Below, piece after piece: positions 25,703 through 37,870 of a stretch of 64,000 bases of DNA. The notes beneath the pieces were generated by a model. It was not told where the DNA came from, did not search any database, and saw only the letters and a list, made by a program, of their open reading frames with translations. The position numbers and the translations under genes were made by a program. Origin of the DNA: Leptospira sanjuanensis (GTDB lineage Bacteria > Spirochaetota > Leptospiria > Leptospirales > Leptospiraceae); the NCBI RefSeq assembly GCF_022267325.1, contig NZ_JAIZBG010000001.1, positions 2,837,501 to 2,901,500 on the forward strand. Direction: 5' to 3'. How positions within the stretch are numbered: the first letter of the stretch is position 1; every line of letters starts with the position of its first letter.

Positions 25703-28700
25703 TTATTTTTTGGGAAGAATCACATGAAAGATAGTTCTACCCGGTTCCGATTCGAGCTCGATTCTTCCTTCGTGTTTTTTTACGATCCTTCTGGAAATAT
25801 CCAAACCTAAGCCGCTTCCTTCTCCCGGTCCTTTGGTCGTAAAAAACGGATCGAATATCTTTTCTCGCACGTCGGACGGAATCCCGGGTCCATTGTCTTG
25901 AATGGAAACCTTGACTTCGTCCTTTCGATCTCCGATGGAAATTTTGATCTTTCCTTTAAACCGCATCGCCTGCAACGCGTTGTAGATGAGATTGGTCCAA
26001 ACCTGCACAAGATCGTCCGGATAGGCTTCGATCGTAGGTCGGGTCGGAAAGTCCAATTCCACATCCACACCGCTTTTGATTTTATTATGATAGATCGTTA
26101 GAACGGTTTCGATGTTCTCCGCAAGATCGGTGAGAACCTTTCCTCTGCTTTCCTCCGTATCGATATGCGCGTAGTTTTTAAGAGCATATACGATTTTGGA
26201 AGTACGGTCCACCGCCAATCGGATCGATAGGATATTTCGATACGTATGAATTTCTTCCAATGCGAATTTGATCAACGGATAACGCGCCGGATCGGAAAAC
26301 AATGGGGAGAATTCTTCCAATGCAAGGGGAAGTCCGTTGTCCAAAAGGCGATCCGCAATATCGTGCGGATTCTCGAATCCCAATTCGATCAACTTCGATT
26401 TGATCGAAGCCATCGCGGCCTTTTTGTTTTCTCGGGATAACATCGCTTCCTTACTTTCGATCCCTCTGCGGATCAATTCCGAAAGATCGTGAATGAATTC
26501 CGAACTCGCCTTCCCGAACTCGGGACTCAACGTTTCCATTCGATCCGCGGAAGAATTCAAATACGCGCGGAGTTCGCCGCTGAGGGCCGCGATTGCGCCT
26601 AACGGGTTGTTGATCTCGTGTGCGATCCCCGCGACGAGTTGTCCGAGCGCGGCCATTTTTTCGGAAAGAATCAGTTGTTCCTGAGTTTTCTGAAGATTCT
26701 CCAAAGCCTTTGCCAATTCGGAAGTTCGCACCTTGACAGCCTTTTCCAATTCTTCCTTGGCTTCCTTTCTTTCCGCATTCAATAAAAGCTGAGTGACTTG
26801 TTCGGCGACCGTGACGACGAATTGTTTTTCATATCCTTTCCAACGTCTCTGTTCTCCGCGGTGTTCGAGACAAACTACCCCTTTGATTTTCCCCCGAAGA
26901 AAAAAAGGCGCGTCGAGAAGAGAACTGATCCCGTTCGGTTTGCTATACGTTTCCGCAAGTTCGGCAGTTCGCGGATCGTGAATCACATCGGACGCGTCCA
27001 CGAAACGATCGCTTCGAATCGCCTCGAAATAAGTCGGATAATCGGACATGTCCAATTCGACCCGAGACATATAAGTCTGATCTTTCCGATCCCAACCCGC
27101 AAACATCGTCCATAGGTTCGGGTTTTCTTTCGGAAAGATCCAGATTCCGACCCGGTCGCAATCCGCCACTTCCGATACCATAAGAACGATTTTTTTCATT
27201 CCCGCTTCGAGATCTCCGGACGCGAATTCCGAATCGGTCGCTATCTCCATGAGCGCCTGCGCGTGTAAGGCGATTCTTCTTGTTTGTTCCTCGCGTTCCC
27301 TTGTGGCGATCTTTTGTTGAGTTATATCTCTTGTGATCGCGATGGCGATCGGTTCCTCACCGATCTTAATTCGTCTTGCGGAAAACAGAGTATCGACGAC
27401 CTCTCCGCTTTTCTTTTTGAATTGAACTTCGTAATCTCGGATGATTCCTTCGTCTCTGAGAATCGAGACGACCTTATCCCTTTCCCGAGGATCGTTCCAG
27501 ATGCCTATGTCGATCGGAATGTTATCGATCACTTCCTCTTTGGTATATTCGAGCATCTCGGAGAAGCGTTCGTTGACTTGAACGTAACTTCCATCGGAAA
27601 GATTGTTGATCGTAATCGTATCGGGATTCATCTCGAAGATCATTTCGAACAGATCCTTGCTTTCCTGCATCTTTGCGAAATATTCATTCCGTTCGAGCTC
27701 CATCGCTTTTTTATCCGTTACGTCGATGAGGAGCGCGAGCAGCATCGGTTTTCCGTCCAACTGGAAAACTCTGTTTCCCGATAATACGTGTTTCACGGTC
27801 CCGTCCGAGGTTTGAATCGTGGCCTCGAGGCTCGCGGTCCAACCTTTTTCCTCCAATTCCTTTTTGAGTTTTGCCCGATCGATCGGAGTTCTCCAGATTC
27901 CGAGTTCCATCGAAGACTTTCCGATGATCTGTTCTCTCGTATAACCGATCAGATCGCAATAAGACTGATTGATCTGTCGATAAATTCCGGTTTCCAATTC
28001 GGAAAGGGAGACCGCTGCGGGCGTGAGTTGAAAGAGTTTTTCAAAAAGGTCTTTGCTCAGACGAAGTTCTTCGTCCAATCTTCTTCGGTCTTCCTCCGAC
28101 TTTTTCTTTTCGGAGATGTCGGTCGCAAGAGAGATAACCTGTTTTCGTCCGTTGATTTCTATGATTCTCGCCGAATAAAGAATCGGAACGATTTCCCCGT
28201 CCGAAGCTTGATAAACGGATTCGAGATTTTTCACTTCTCCCGTTTTGGAAAGAGCTTCGTAGACTTCGGCTCTGAAATTTCCGGACTTATCCCAGATATG
28301 AATTTCGGGAGTCGTCTTGCCGATCACTTCTTCCCGAGTGCGTTTTGCCATTTCGAGAAATCGTTCGTTTACGTCGACGATCGTCTTTTCCTCCCAATCG
28401 GTGACGACTAACGCGGAAGGGACGAGCTGAAACAATTTCTGAAAGAGGCTTTTGTTTTTTTCGAGTTCCTGTGCGAGATTTTCCAGATTGGAGGCCGATT
28501 CCCTGAGATCGGAAATATCGTGACCGATGGAAAGAATTTTTTTCTCCCCGAAGGATTCGATCATTCTCGCGGAAAATAAGATCGTCTTAATCGCGCCGCT
28601 GAAAGTTTTCAACTTAACTTCAAGGTTTTGTACGATTCCTTTCTCCCTCAAATTTTGAAAAATCAAAGCCCGATCGTCGAGGTTGTAGTAAAACCCGAGA

Positions 28701-29674
28701 TCGAGAGGGGTTTTATTCAATACTTCCTCTTTTGTTTTGCCTAAGTATTCCAAAAACCTTTCGTTTACTTCTAAATACGTACCGTCCTCTTTCGACAACG
28801 TAATCGCGGACGGATTCATCCGAAAGATCTGACTGAGGATCTCTTCCTTTTCACGGACCTCGTCCAAAAGTTTTTGTTTTTCCCGTTCTTCCTTGATCCG
28901 ATCCGTCATCGGAACGGTGATGCTTAAAAGAGCGGTCTTTCCTTTGTATTCGATCGGCTGCGCGGAAAAGAGCGCCCAAAATTCCTTTCCTTTCGTGGTT
29001 CGAAACGGAATCTCCACTCCGTCCACGAACCCGTCGCGTTTCATGATCGAGACGATCGTTTCTCGAACTTGCGGCGAAAACCAAACGCCGAGTTCCAAGG
29101 TGGTCTTTCCTACGAGTTGATCGTGGTCGTATTCGATCTGTTCGCCGAACTTGCGGTTTACTTCGAGAAGTTTTCCCGATCCGATTTCGGAGATCGCCAT
29201 CGGAAACGGATTGAGAACGAAAATTCTCCGCAGAGCTTCCCAGCCTTCCTTAATTTCATCGTATAATTTTTCGCGGACTTCTTCGTTTCGTTTTTGTTCG
29301 GAGATGTCGCGGATGATTCCCCAAATCGCGACCGGTTTTTTGGAATCGTCCTGAAGCACGTACGTCTTGACGCAGATCGGAATCGGACTTCCGTTCTTAC
29401 GAACGTATTCTTTTTCGAATTCCTGAGAATAACCGGAAGAAAGAAGATTCTCTTCGAAAATTTTTTGTTCCACCGAATTCCAATGGGAAGGAATTAAGGA
29501 CCAAAAGCTCATTCTCTGCAGTTCTTCCAGAGAATAACCGGTAAGAATCTGAAAGGCCGGATTCGCTTCCAAAAAATTTCCTTCAAGATTTGCGATTGCG
29601 ATTCCGTCCCGACTGGTTTCGAAAATCTGCCGGAAGAATTCGGAATTAAGCAAATTTGAATCTAAGGTTTTCAT
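25703..29674 (-). CDS. Six-PAS, GAF-containing sensor histidine kinase
   Basis: A 1323-residue soluble kinase with no membrane helix. I count six PAS domains (about 11-127, 146-262, 275-390, 405-523, 540-655 and 672-788), a GAF domain (about 805-965), a coiled coil, then a kinase core. The phospho-acceptor is His1019 in [14 protein letters not shown]; the ATP site has N-box [17 protein letters not shown] and [15 protein letters not shown]. Unusually, about 110 extra helical residues (1050-1160) separate the histidine helix from the catalytic domain. No receiver gene is adjacent, so its partner is elsewhere. The repeated PAS blocks are alike enough to suggest internal duplication. Confidence 0.92.
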   Translation of the reverse strand: MKTLDSNLLNSEFFRQIFETSRDGIAIANLEGNFLEANPAFQILTGYSLEELQRMSFWSLIPSHWNSVEQKIFEENLLSSGYSQEFEKEYVRKNGSPIPICVKTYVLQDDSKKPVAIWGIIRDISEQKRNEEVREKLYDEIKEGWEALRRIFVLNPFPMAISEIGSGKLLEVNRKFGEQIEYDHDQLVGKTTLELGVWFSPQVRETIVSIMKRDGFVDGVEIPFRTTKGKEFWALFSAQPIEYKGKTALLSITVPMTDRIKEEREKQKLLDEVREKEEILSQIFRMNPSAITLSKEDGTYLEVNERFLEYLGKTKEEVLNKTPLDLGFYYNLDDRALIFQNLREKGIVQNLEVKLKTFSGAIKTILFSARMIESFGEKKILSIGHDISDLRESASNLENLAQELEKNKSLFQKLFQLVPSALVVTDWEEKTIVDVNERFLEMAKRTREEVIGKTTPEIHIWDKSGNFRAEVYEALSKTGEVKNLESVYQASDGEIVPILYSARIIEINGRKQVISLATDISEKKKSEEDRRRLDEELRLSKDLFEKLFQLTPAAVSLSELETGIYRQINQSYCDLIGYTREQIIGKSSMELGIWRTPIDRAKLKKELEEKGWTASLEATIQTSDGTVKHVLSGNRVFQLDGKPMLLALLIDVTDKKAMELERNEYFAKMQESKDLFEMIFEMNPDTITINNLSDGSYVQVNERFSEMLEYTKEEVIDNIPIDIGIWNDPRERDKVVSILRDEGIIRDYEVQFKKKSGEVVDTLFSARRIKIGEEPIAIAITRDITQQKIATREREEQTRRIALHAQALMEIATDSEFASGDLEAGMKKIVLMVSEVADCDRVGIWIFPKENPNLWTMFAGWDRKDQTYMSRVELDMSDYPTYFEAIRSDRFVDASDVIHDPRTAELAETYSKPNGISSLLDAPFFLRGKIKGVVCLEHRGEQRRWKGYEKQFVVTVAEQVTQLLLNAERKEAKEELEKAVKVRTSELAKALENLQKTQEQLILSEKMAALGQLVAGIAHEINNPLGAIAALSGELRAYLNSSADRMETLSPEFGKASSEFIHDLSELIRRGIESKEAMLSRENKKAAMASIKSKLIELGFENPHDIADRLLDNGLPLALEEFSPLFSDPARYPLIKFALEEIHTYRNILSIRLAVDRTSKIVYALKNYAHIDTEESRGKVLTDLAENIETVLTIYHNKIKSGVDVELDFPTRPTIEAYPDDLVQVWTNLIYNALQAMRFKGKIKISIGDRKDEVKVSIQDNGPGIPSDVREKIFDPFFTTKGPGEGSGLGLDISRRIVKKHEGRIELESEPGRTIFHVILPKK

Positions 29675-29788
29675 GGGTCGGGCGACGTTTCCGCTTCTAT
29701 TTAAAAGACGTTTAAATATTAAAGAGAACTCGGAAAAGGAAAAACCATTTTACCTAAGATTTTCTATTTTTTCGCGCTTCGGTTTCGT

Positions 29789-30913
29789 TTACGGACCGGT
29801 AACGCAGCGAAGATACCAGTTCGAACTTTTTCCATTCCCGCCCATAAGCCCGCTCGTAAAGAAAATCGCAAATCCGTAGGTCAGATTGTTTCTCGCCGTG
29901 GACGAACTCCAATAGTATTGGGAAACGGTTCCCGGAAAATACGTCGAACTGATCGCAGGAGTAACACCGGAATAATCCACGATGCTCAGAAGTTCGTTGA
30001 TGTTCGGCAATCTCCAACTTTTTCCCGCGAGAGAAAGAGAGGTGCAATAACTAAGCGCACCTTGCCAAGTGTTCGTTCCGCCTGAACCCGCACCGCCTTG
30101 CCAAATCAAACCGGTTCGATTGTCCGTAACGGTTCCATCACCGTTGTTCGTGTAAGAAGGCGTGGAGAGGGAAGTTCCCGAAACGCAGCGAACTCCATAC
30201 GGACTGATTCCGTAATTCAACTGATCGTAAAAACCCGCGTTGATTTGAATATGCCAGCCCGTTGTGGAAGGGCTTCCCGAATACGGAGTATCGGAAATAA
30301 AATTCACGCTCGGGCTTCCCGGAAACGCGGAAGAATCCACGGCCGTATTGCTTTCGATATTCGCGAATCGTTCGAGTTCGAAGATCGAAGGCATCCTCCA
30401 AGTGGTGATTCCCGCATATCCCGCCCCCGAGTTTTGCGCGTTCAACGCAGCACAATAAGTCGGCGCGCTTGCGTACGTAGTCGCGGTCGCGGTTCCAGTC
30501 GAGCAAGTAGGCCCGCTCAATCCTTCGGCACAGGTTTTCCAAATAAGACCGCGCACCGCATCCAAGGTCGTATAATCGTTCGTATAAACCGAGTGAGCCG
30601 TGGGACCGATATAACTTCTGTTAGACGGAAGATCCAGGAAGTCACCGTCCTGACGCGGATAGGTTCCGTTACCGCAGGAGATATTGGTCGTTGTATCGTA
30701 ACAGAGCGTTTGTCCCGTATCGGAAATCTTATCCGGAAAAATCGACGGTGGAATCGGAGGAAATACGCAGGAAGAATTTTGCCCGAGAGCGCAGCGAACG
30801 ATCACGCTGTCCCACCAAGCCTTGGAATACGGGATTTCGGGATTGTATGGTTCCTTTCCGGGATCACAGGCGGTCAAAAACAAAAGCACGGATAAAAGAA
30901 GAACCCGGTTCAT
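29789..30913 (-). CDS. DUF1566 lipoprotein, two tandem domains
   Basis: A 374-residue predicted lipoprotein, lipobox LTAC with Cys16 (MNRVLLLSVLLFLTACDPG). Two Lcl/DUF1566 domains follow: about 95-245, with TLDAVRGLIWKTCAEG and WRMPSIFELERFANIE, and about 250-374, with TVTDNRTGLIWQGGAGS and WRLPNINELLSIVDYS. The family is a C-type-lectin-like fold common in spirochaete surface proteins. The second domain ends WYLRCVTGP, the usual ending. It is probably on its own transcript; the promoter at 30920-30950 leaves almost no leader. Confidence 0.88.
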   Translation of the reverse strand: MNRVLLLSVLLFLTACDPGKEPYNPEIPYSKAWWDSVIVRCALGQNSSCVFPPIPPSIFPDKISDTGQTLCYDTTTNISCGNGTYPRQDGDFLDLPSNRSYIGPTAHSVYTNDYTTLDAVRGLIWKTCAEGLSGPTCSTGTATATTYASAPTYCAALNAQNSGAGYAGITTWRMPSIFELERFANIESNTAVDSSAFPGSPSVNFISDTPYSGSPSTTGWHIQINAGFYDQLNYGISPYGVRCVSGTSLSTPSYTNNGDGTVTDNRTGLIWQGGAGSGGTNTWQGALSYCTSLSLAGKSWRLPNINELLSIVDYSGVTPAISSTYFPGTVSQYYWSSSTARNNLTYGFAIFFTSGLMGGNGKSSNWYLRCVTGP

Positions 30914-30919
30914 ACTTCT

Positions 30920-30950
30920 ATTTTAGCCGACCCGCCAAAAAGACGGTCAA
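30920..30950 (-). promoter_or_regulatory. Predicted promoter of the DUF1566 lipoprotein gene
   Basis: On the minus strand: TTGACC (-35, at 30945-30950), a 19-base spacer, TAAAAT (-10, at 30920-30925), then 6 bases to the ATG. There is no ribosome binding site, so the message may be leaderless. Confidence 0.5.
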
Positions 30951-31128
30951 CATTTTTTTGACAAACGAAAATTTTAAACCGACATCGGTCTTTTTATAAT
31001 TTCGAACTGTCGAAAAACCGCGGCAATTCGGCAAGAAAAAACTTAAACGTGTCTTTCCTTTTGCCGAAATGGGCGCGTTGTACGTTCCCGAAAATTCGAT
31101 GTGTACCGATCGGAAAGACTTCTACGGA

Positions 31129-32544
31129 TCAGCTTACGACGGAGCCGTTGTTTTCCTGAATGACGTGGCCGTCTTCCAAGATCATTCGGATCAAACGCGT
31201 CATTTCAACGGAGTATTCCACGTTGAGGTGTTTGGTCACACCTTCGCAGAATCCGTTGATGATGAGAAGTTTCGCGTCGTCTTCGGACAATCCTCTCGAC
31301 TGAAGATAAAACAGTTGATCTTCGTCGATCCGCGAAACGGTAGCTTCGTAGTTGAGCGTTCCGTTTTGACCGGAAACGTCGTTGTATGGATACGCGTGCG
31401 ATTGGGAACGATTGTCCATCATCAAACCGTCGCACTTAACGTGAGAGTAAGAATTTTCGGATCCTGCGGTGAACTTAACAAGTCCTCGGTAGGAGTTGAT
31501 TCCTCCGTCGAGAGAAACACCTTTTGCTAATATATTGCTTCGAGTATTTTTGCCGACATGAATGATTCTCGCGCCGGTATCCTGAATCTGTCCTCCGCCC
31601 GCAAACGCAAGAGATAGAATATCCCCCGTGGAATGGTCTCCTTGCAGAACGATTCCCGGATATTTGACGGTGTTCGCTCCGATGTTCACGTCCGTCCAAG
31701 TGATATGCCCTCTTTCGTGGCATAACCCGCGTTTGACGGTCCAGTTGTACATGTTCTTCTTCCAGTTCTGGATCGTCGTATAAAAGATCTTCGCGTTTTT
31801 GTGAGCGATGAGTTCTACAACCGCCGTATGGAAGTTCGTGCCCTTGTCTTGAACGGAGGAACAACCTTCGGAGTATTCGATCTCCGCTCCTTCATCAGCA
31901 ATCAATAATGTTCTTTCATACTGACCGGAAGAAGCCGCGGTGACTTTGAAGTAAGCTTGAAGAGGCATCGGAGTTTTCACTCCCTTGGGAACGAACGCGA
32001 ACGAACCTCCCGAAAAAACACAACTGTTCAACGCGGAGAATTTGTTGTCTCCCACGCTGACGACCGTTCCGAGATATTTGCGTACGATGTCCGGATATTC
32101 CCGGATTGCGGTGTCGATGTCGCAGAAAAGAATCCCGAGTTCGGTTAATTCTTTTTTTACGTTCGCGTAAACGGTTTCGGAATCGTTCATAGCTTCGATT
32201 CCGGCGAGATACTTGCGTTCGTGTTCCGGGATTCCGAGTCGTTCGAAGGATTTTAAGACTTCGGGATCGACCTCGTCCCAGGATTTTTTCTTTTGTTGAT
32301 TGGAGCCGATGTAGTGCGTGTAAGAATCGATGTCCACGTTGAAGTTGGGAAAAAATCCCCAAGTCGGCATGGGCTTTTGTTCGTAGATTTCAAAGGCTTT
32401 GAGACGGAATTCCGTGAGCCAGCCCGGCTCGTTCTTAATATGAGAAATGGATTCGACGACTTTGCGTGTGAGGCCTTTCGGAAAATTATCGGGGCGGTAA
32501 AAGCGATCTTCGTTGGCGGATTGTTTTTCCAGAACTTGTTCCAT
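31129..32544 (-). CDS. sufB: Fe-S cluster assembly scaffold protein SufB
   Basis: Scaffold subunit of the SUF system, in which SufB-SufC-SufD builds iron-sulfur clusters. At 471 residues it is full length. Typical blocks are [73 protein letters not shown] and [25 protein letters not shown] site lies 10 bases before the ATG. Suf genes usually cluster as sufBCDS; here neither neighbour is a suf gene. The downstream side is a minus-strand lipoprotein and the upstream side is peroxiredoxin. Both sufB and peroxiredoxin suit an oxidative-stress context. Confidence 0.95.
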   Translation of the reverse strand: MEQVLEKQSANEDRFYRPDNFPKGLTRKVVESISHIKNEPGWLTEFRLKAFEIYEQKPMPTWGFFPNFNVDIDSYTHYIGSNQQKKKSWDEVDPEVLKSFERLGIPEHERKYLAGIEAMNDSETVYANVKKELTELGILFCDIDTAIREYPDIVRKYLGTVVSVGDNKFSALNSCVFSGGSFAFVPKGVKTPMPLQAYFKVTAASSGQYERTLLIADEGAEIEYSEGCSSVQDKGTNFHTAVVELIAHKNAKIFYTTIQNWKKNMYNWTVKRGLCHERGHITWTDVNIGANTVKYPGIVLQGDHSTGDILSLAFAGGGQIQDTGARIIHVGKNTRSNILAKGVSLDGGINSYRGLVKFTAGSENSYSHVKCDGLMMDNRSQSHAYPYNDVSGQNGTLNYEATVSRIDEDQLFYLQSRGLSEDDAKLLIINGFCEGVTKHLNVEYSVEMTRLIRMILEDGHVIQENNGSVVS

Positions 32545-32605
32545 TTTCCGTTTCCTCCCGATATTAGACTCCCGTTGAGCCTACTTCGTCTCTCAAGTGC
32601 CAGAA

Positions 32606-32627
32606 TCCGCAGGCGAGCGCCTGCGGA
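32606..32627. repeat. Perfect 10-bp inverted repeat upstream of sufB
   Basis: TCCGCAGGCG, AG, CGCCTGCGGA. It lies between the peroxiredoxin terminator and the sufB start, in the sufB leader. It has no T run after it on the minus strand. It may be a second part of the transcript-end structure or a leader hairpin. Confidence 0.5.
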
Positions 32628-32630
32628 CAG

Positions 32631-32646
32631 AAAAAAATCCGTGAAC

Positions 32647-32655
<9 letters not shown>
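32631..32655 (-). terminator. Rho-independent terminator overlapping the peroxiredoxin stop codon
   Basis: On the minus strand GTGAAC, TAA, GTTCAC, GG and seven T. The loop TAA is the stop codon itself (32647-32649), so the hairpin includes the last two sense codons. The stem is only 6 bp, so termination may be partial and sufB could be read through. Confidence 0.65.
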
Positions 32656-33228
<573 letters not shown>

Positions 33229-33308
33229 TTTGTCTCTCCTTTTGAATTTTGATTTTGAAACTTAGACCCTTCCATACTATCGGCTTCCCCCCCGGAAGCA
33301 AATATTTT

Positions 33309-33323
33309 TTAGAATCATTCTAA
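33309..33323 (-). promoter_or_regulatory. PerR/Fur-type operator at the peroxiredoxin promoter
   Basis: TTAGAATCATTCTAA: perfect 7-1-7 palindrome, one to two changes per arm from the Bacillus PerR consensus TTATAATnATTATAA. It overlaps the spacer and -10 edge of a likely minus-strand promoter: TTGAAA at 33329-33334, 17-base spacer, TAAAAA at 33306-33311. A further half-site TTAGAATT lies just upstream (33333-33340). Confidence 0.75.
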
Positions 33324-33397
33324 TTTTTTTTCAATTCTAAAAAATGGACGGAACTCCGGCCCCCGCGTTGAAGAAGCAGATTCCGTCGGATTCAAGT

Positions 33398-33433
33398 CGT
33401 ATGAGTTCCCACATTTTTCCCGAAAAATGCCGA
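33398..33433. repeat. Single diverged copy of the 38-bp repeat
   Basis: GTATGAGTTCCCACA at about 33399-33413 matches the first 15 bases of the 38-bp tandem unit found at 4485-4636; the following CCGAAAAATGCCGAA resembles the end of its last copy. Confidence 0.65.
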
Positions 33434-33471
33434 ATCTTCTTGGGAACAAAGAAAACCCAGGGTCCATCCCG

Positions 33472-33493
33472 ATTTGTGGGAACTACCACAAAT
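33472..33493. repeat. Dispersed hairpin element, GAACTA orientation, 8-bp stem
   Basis: ATTTGTGG, GAACTA, CCACAAAT: the longest perfect stem among the copies in this window. It directly abuts the stop codon of the frameshifted GNAT gene at 33494. Confidence 0.85.
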
Positions 33494-34015
33494 TTAAGAA
33501 ACCGGCAAGGCTTCCCATTCCGGTCGTAAAATGCTCATCTCAAATCCGGACCAAAACCCGTCCTTGAATCGAACGATATCCCGGTTTAAACCTTCGATCC
33601 GAAATCCGACATTCTGATAACAGGCGATTGCGGCCGGTTAAAATCATACACGTTCAAAGCTACCCGGTGCAATCCAAAATCCGTAAAACGAATCCGCAAA
33701 AGAAGTTTAACCAATTCCTTGCCCATCGCTTTTCCACGCGACTCGGACTTGCCGATCAAAAGCCGCGGCACACGAGCGGACTCATGTTCCAAGTTGATCG
33801 AGGCAAGTTCGCAATAACCGATCCTTTCATCGGAACTTGTTTCAATCATGCGAAATGCCTTACGATCGATGGCCCGGAGATTCTCCAGAAGCTGTTCTTC
33901 GGTTAAAGGAAAACGAAACTTAGGACCGGAAAATTGCGGCAACGACTCCTTGAGTATCTACCCGGGAAATCAACAGGGGAATATCGTTGGTCTCGAACGG
34001 TTCTAATCGTACCAT
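33494..34015 (-). pseudogene. GNAT acetyltransferase with two compensating frameshifts
   Basis: The minus strand encodes a small GNAT (RimJ/RimL-type) acetyltransferase in three pieces. The start MVRLEPFETNDIPLLISRVD lies in the frame from 34015. The middle, QFSGPKFRFPLTEEQL through GKAMGKELVKLLLRI and ALNVYDFNRP, is in another frame (33942-33586). The end, IACYQNVGFRIEGLNRDI to EWEALPVS, returns to the first frame and stops at 33494. The first shift, near 33949-33955, fits one extra base; the second, near 33631-33637, fits one lost C. Overall length (522 bases, 173 codons plus stop) is unchanged. It is either a decayed gene or a sequencing error at two points. Confidence 0.75.
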
Positions 34016-34064
34016 GACATACGGAAGAATTCTCGAAAAGGAATTTTAGAAAAGTCTAATTTTT

Positions 34065-34490
34065 ATGGAAACAGCGCTTTTGATTCTTCTTTGCTGCACG
34101 ACCTTGATCGGACCCAGAACCGGAGTCTACGACAAGGAACTCAACTATTGTTCTCCGAGACCGAACTGCGTCTCCAGTCAAAGTTCTTCGTATAACTTCA
34201 TCCATCACATAGAACCCTTCCGCTACAGAGAAGAAAAGGAAGAAGCCTTTCAAAAACTCAAAGAAAAACTCGAACAGGCCGACCGCGTCAGCGTTTTGGA
34301 AGTCGACGGTTATTATATCAAAACCCGCTTTTATACCAGGGTTTTTCATTTCCCGGACACGGTGGAATTCTTATTTGATGAGAATGACAAGGTCGTTCAG
34401 ATCCGCTCGGAATCCATCCTAGGTTTGTTTGATTTTCTTGCGAACCGAAGAAGGATGAACAACCTCCGCGAAGAACTCGGCTGGGAATGA
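34065..34490 (+). CDS. DUF1499-family protein
   Basis: A 141-residue protein. The family signature PNCVSSQ is at about residues 33-39, followed by HHIEPFRYREEKEEAFQKLK, the core strand GYYIKTRFYTRVFHFPDTVEF and the closing RSESILGLFDFLANRRRMN. DUF1499 proteins are small, often exported and of unknown function. The N-terminus METALLILLCCTTLIG is short and hydrophobic; it may be a signal or lipoprotein leader (Cys10 or Cys11), but no normal lipobox is clear. It is divergent from the GNAT remnant and convergent with the LamG-like lipoprotein gene. Confidence 0.82.
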   Translation: METALLILLCCTTLIGPRTGVYDKELNYCSPRPNCVSSQSSSYNFIHHIEPFRYREEKEEAFQKLKEKLEQADRVSVLEVDGYYIKTRFYTRVFHFPDTVEFLFDENDKVVQIRSESILGLFDFLANRRRMNNLREELGWE

Positions 34491-34590
34491 AAAACACGAA
34501 GTCGTTTAACAAAAATTAAATCGTTACTTACAGCTTGTCCCGAAACTTATTTCTACTTGGATAGAAAGACAAACTCCAAGTTCCCGTCAT

Positions 34591-34620
34591 TGACACTGCG
34601 ATCCGTAGAGAGCAGTGTCA
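34591..34620. terminator. Stem-loop between convergent genes, possible terminator
   Basis: TGACACTG (34591-34598), 14-base loop, CAGTGTCA (34613-34620): perfect 8-bp stem, followed on the plus strand by GTGAGTTTTC, only a short T run. It may end the DUF1499 message. The rest of the 236-base gap shows no gene. Confidence 0.5.
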
Positions 34621-34726
34621 GTGAGTTTTCTTTGGAACGGGATCTGATAAAGCGCCGGAAGCGCTAAATTCTAAAAAGCTTTTGTCACGGATTCCCTTTT
34701 TACAAACTTCCGCCGATCTCTCCATC

Positions 34727-35623
34727 TTACGGACTTGCGTCCACTTCTTCGATTTTCAGATCGTCGTTGTAAACCGTTCCGCTCGAAATGCTGGGCGGCG
34801 CGTATAAACCGAAATGCAATTGTGCGATCGTGTTTTTTCTGCAATACACTTTCGCTTCCGAAACGAGGGTTCCGTTCTGCCAAACTTTGACGTTCCCTTC
34901 TGGATTGGAAAAATCCAAATAGACTTTCAGCTCCACCCATTGCGACTTCGGAAACGATAACGAACTTGTTTGATACGAAGTTTGTTTCTGCCCCATCCAG
35001 GGAACGTGCATTAGATGAACAAACCCTTCGTTGTTTAAATTCACAAGAATGGGGCTGTTCCAATTATCGGAAGAATCATCCGCGATCGTCGCAAAGCTGA
35101 ACCACTCGTTTTCCGGCTGCATCGTCCTCAAATTCATATCCAGCCAAACATTCATCGTGATCAAAACCGGAGTCACGAAACTTCCGCCGCTCGTCTTATG
35201 CAATTGTATCGTAGGATAACCGCGGTGATTGTTATTCACCAAAAGACTACTCGCTGCATACGAAGAATACACCCAACCCTTGTGCGACTTTGCTCCGGTC
35301 TTAACTTGTTCGGCGGAAAGATCGTGCGAACAGGAATTGTGATAGTTCTGCGGAACGATGTAGAAGTTTGAAAAATCGGAAACGGATTCAAAGGAAGTGA
35401 AGAATGTTCTCTTTGCTTGCGTTCTCGTCGCATTGGCCGCGGAAGAACACTGCGCTTGGTTATAGGCTCCGAGTAGGAGCAAGGTTTGCATTTGACTTTC
35501 ATCCGAATCGGGACGACAGCCGATCGCCACAAATGAAAAAACCAAAAGACTCGCAAAAAGTCTTTTGGTTTTGGATTTCTTTCGGAAAGTCTCTTGATCA
35601 ATTTCTTTCCAAATAGGTTTCAT
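34727..35623 (-). CDS. Lipoprotein with a concanavalin-like (LamG/polysaccharide-lyase-type) fold
   Basis: A 298-residue predicted lipoprotein. The basic N-region (KSKTKR) and hydrophobic segment lead to the loose lipobox FVAIGC (Cys36). From about residue 75 the sequence looks like a ConA-like jelly roll: RTFFTSFESVSDFSNFYIVP, EWFSFATIADDSSDNWNSP and SQWVELKVYLDFSNPEGNVK, then NGTLVSEAKVY and TVYNDDLKIEE at the end. Heparin-lyase-like proteins share these blocks, so carbohydrate binding or cleavage is possible; no catalytic residues can be assigned. No ribosome binding site is evident. Confidence 0.7.
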   Translation of the reverse strand: MKPIWKEIDQETFRKKSKTKRLFASLLVFSFVAIGCRPDSDESQMQTLLLLGAYNQAQCSSAANATRTQAKRTFFTSFESVSDFSNFYIVPQNYHNSCSHDLSAEQVKTGAKSHKGWVYSSYAASSLLVNNNHRGYPTIQLHKTSGGSFVTPVLITMNVWLDMNLRTMQPENEWFSFATIADDSSDNWNSPILVNLNNEGFVHLMHVPWMGQKQTSYQTSSLSFPKSQWVELKVYLDFSNPEGNVKVWQNGTLVSEAKVYCRKNTIAQLHFGLYAPPSISSGTVYNDDLKIEEVDASP

Positions 35624-35724
35624 GTTCTAACTCAACAATCCGACCGAATCGTTTTTTTCAGTTTCGGAATATTTTTCTTTCTATAGATACGATTTTAAAA
35701 TCAGCTTTTTGATTCCGAAAACTT

Positions 35725-37449
<1,725 letters not shown>

Positions 37450-37870
37450 AGATTTTAAGGCGGCTAATGATAGCCTCTATCACATAGGTAGTCAAGTGTT
37501 TTCAAAAACGAGTCTGCGTTTACTTATATAAGTTTATAAAGTAAGCAGATGCGAAGATAATGTGAGTCAAAGCTCTTCTATTTTAGAGCAATTCTAAACG
37601 TAAAGAATAGCTTACACACATACAAAGGTCTATTCTAAAACGATTGAAGGAGCGTTCATTTATTTCTCGGAGGAAAAGAGATCGTATACTCGTTTCCATG
37701 GATACTTTGTAAAAGATACGAATTTGAAATGCGCCTCAAGAGAAAAAAGAGACGCAGGAAATTTATTTCTTCGGTTTAAAAAGAGACTTCGATTTGGAAT
37801 GATTTTAAATTCGTATTAAAAGGAGACGTAATCAAATCGAATAGAAATACGGAAGTGTTCGACAAGAATG
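37450..37870. other. 421-base gap, no gene seen
   Basis: AT-rich and open in no credible frame. It holds the promoter side of the chemoreceptor gene. Near 37583-37597 is TTAGAGCAATTCTAA, matching the PerR/Fur-type box at 33309-33323 at 12 of 15 positions with imperfect arms, and TTACTT/AAGTAA arms lie at about 37520-37545. Neither is strong. Confidence 0.5.

Noticed and set aside
37583..37597. TTAGAGCAATTCTAA as a second PerR/Fur box
   Set aside because: Arms match at only 5 of 7 positions and it is not close to a good promoter; recorded as a note in the gap entry only.
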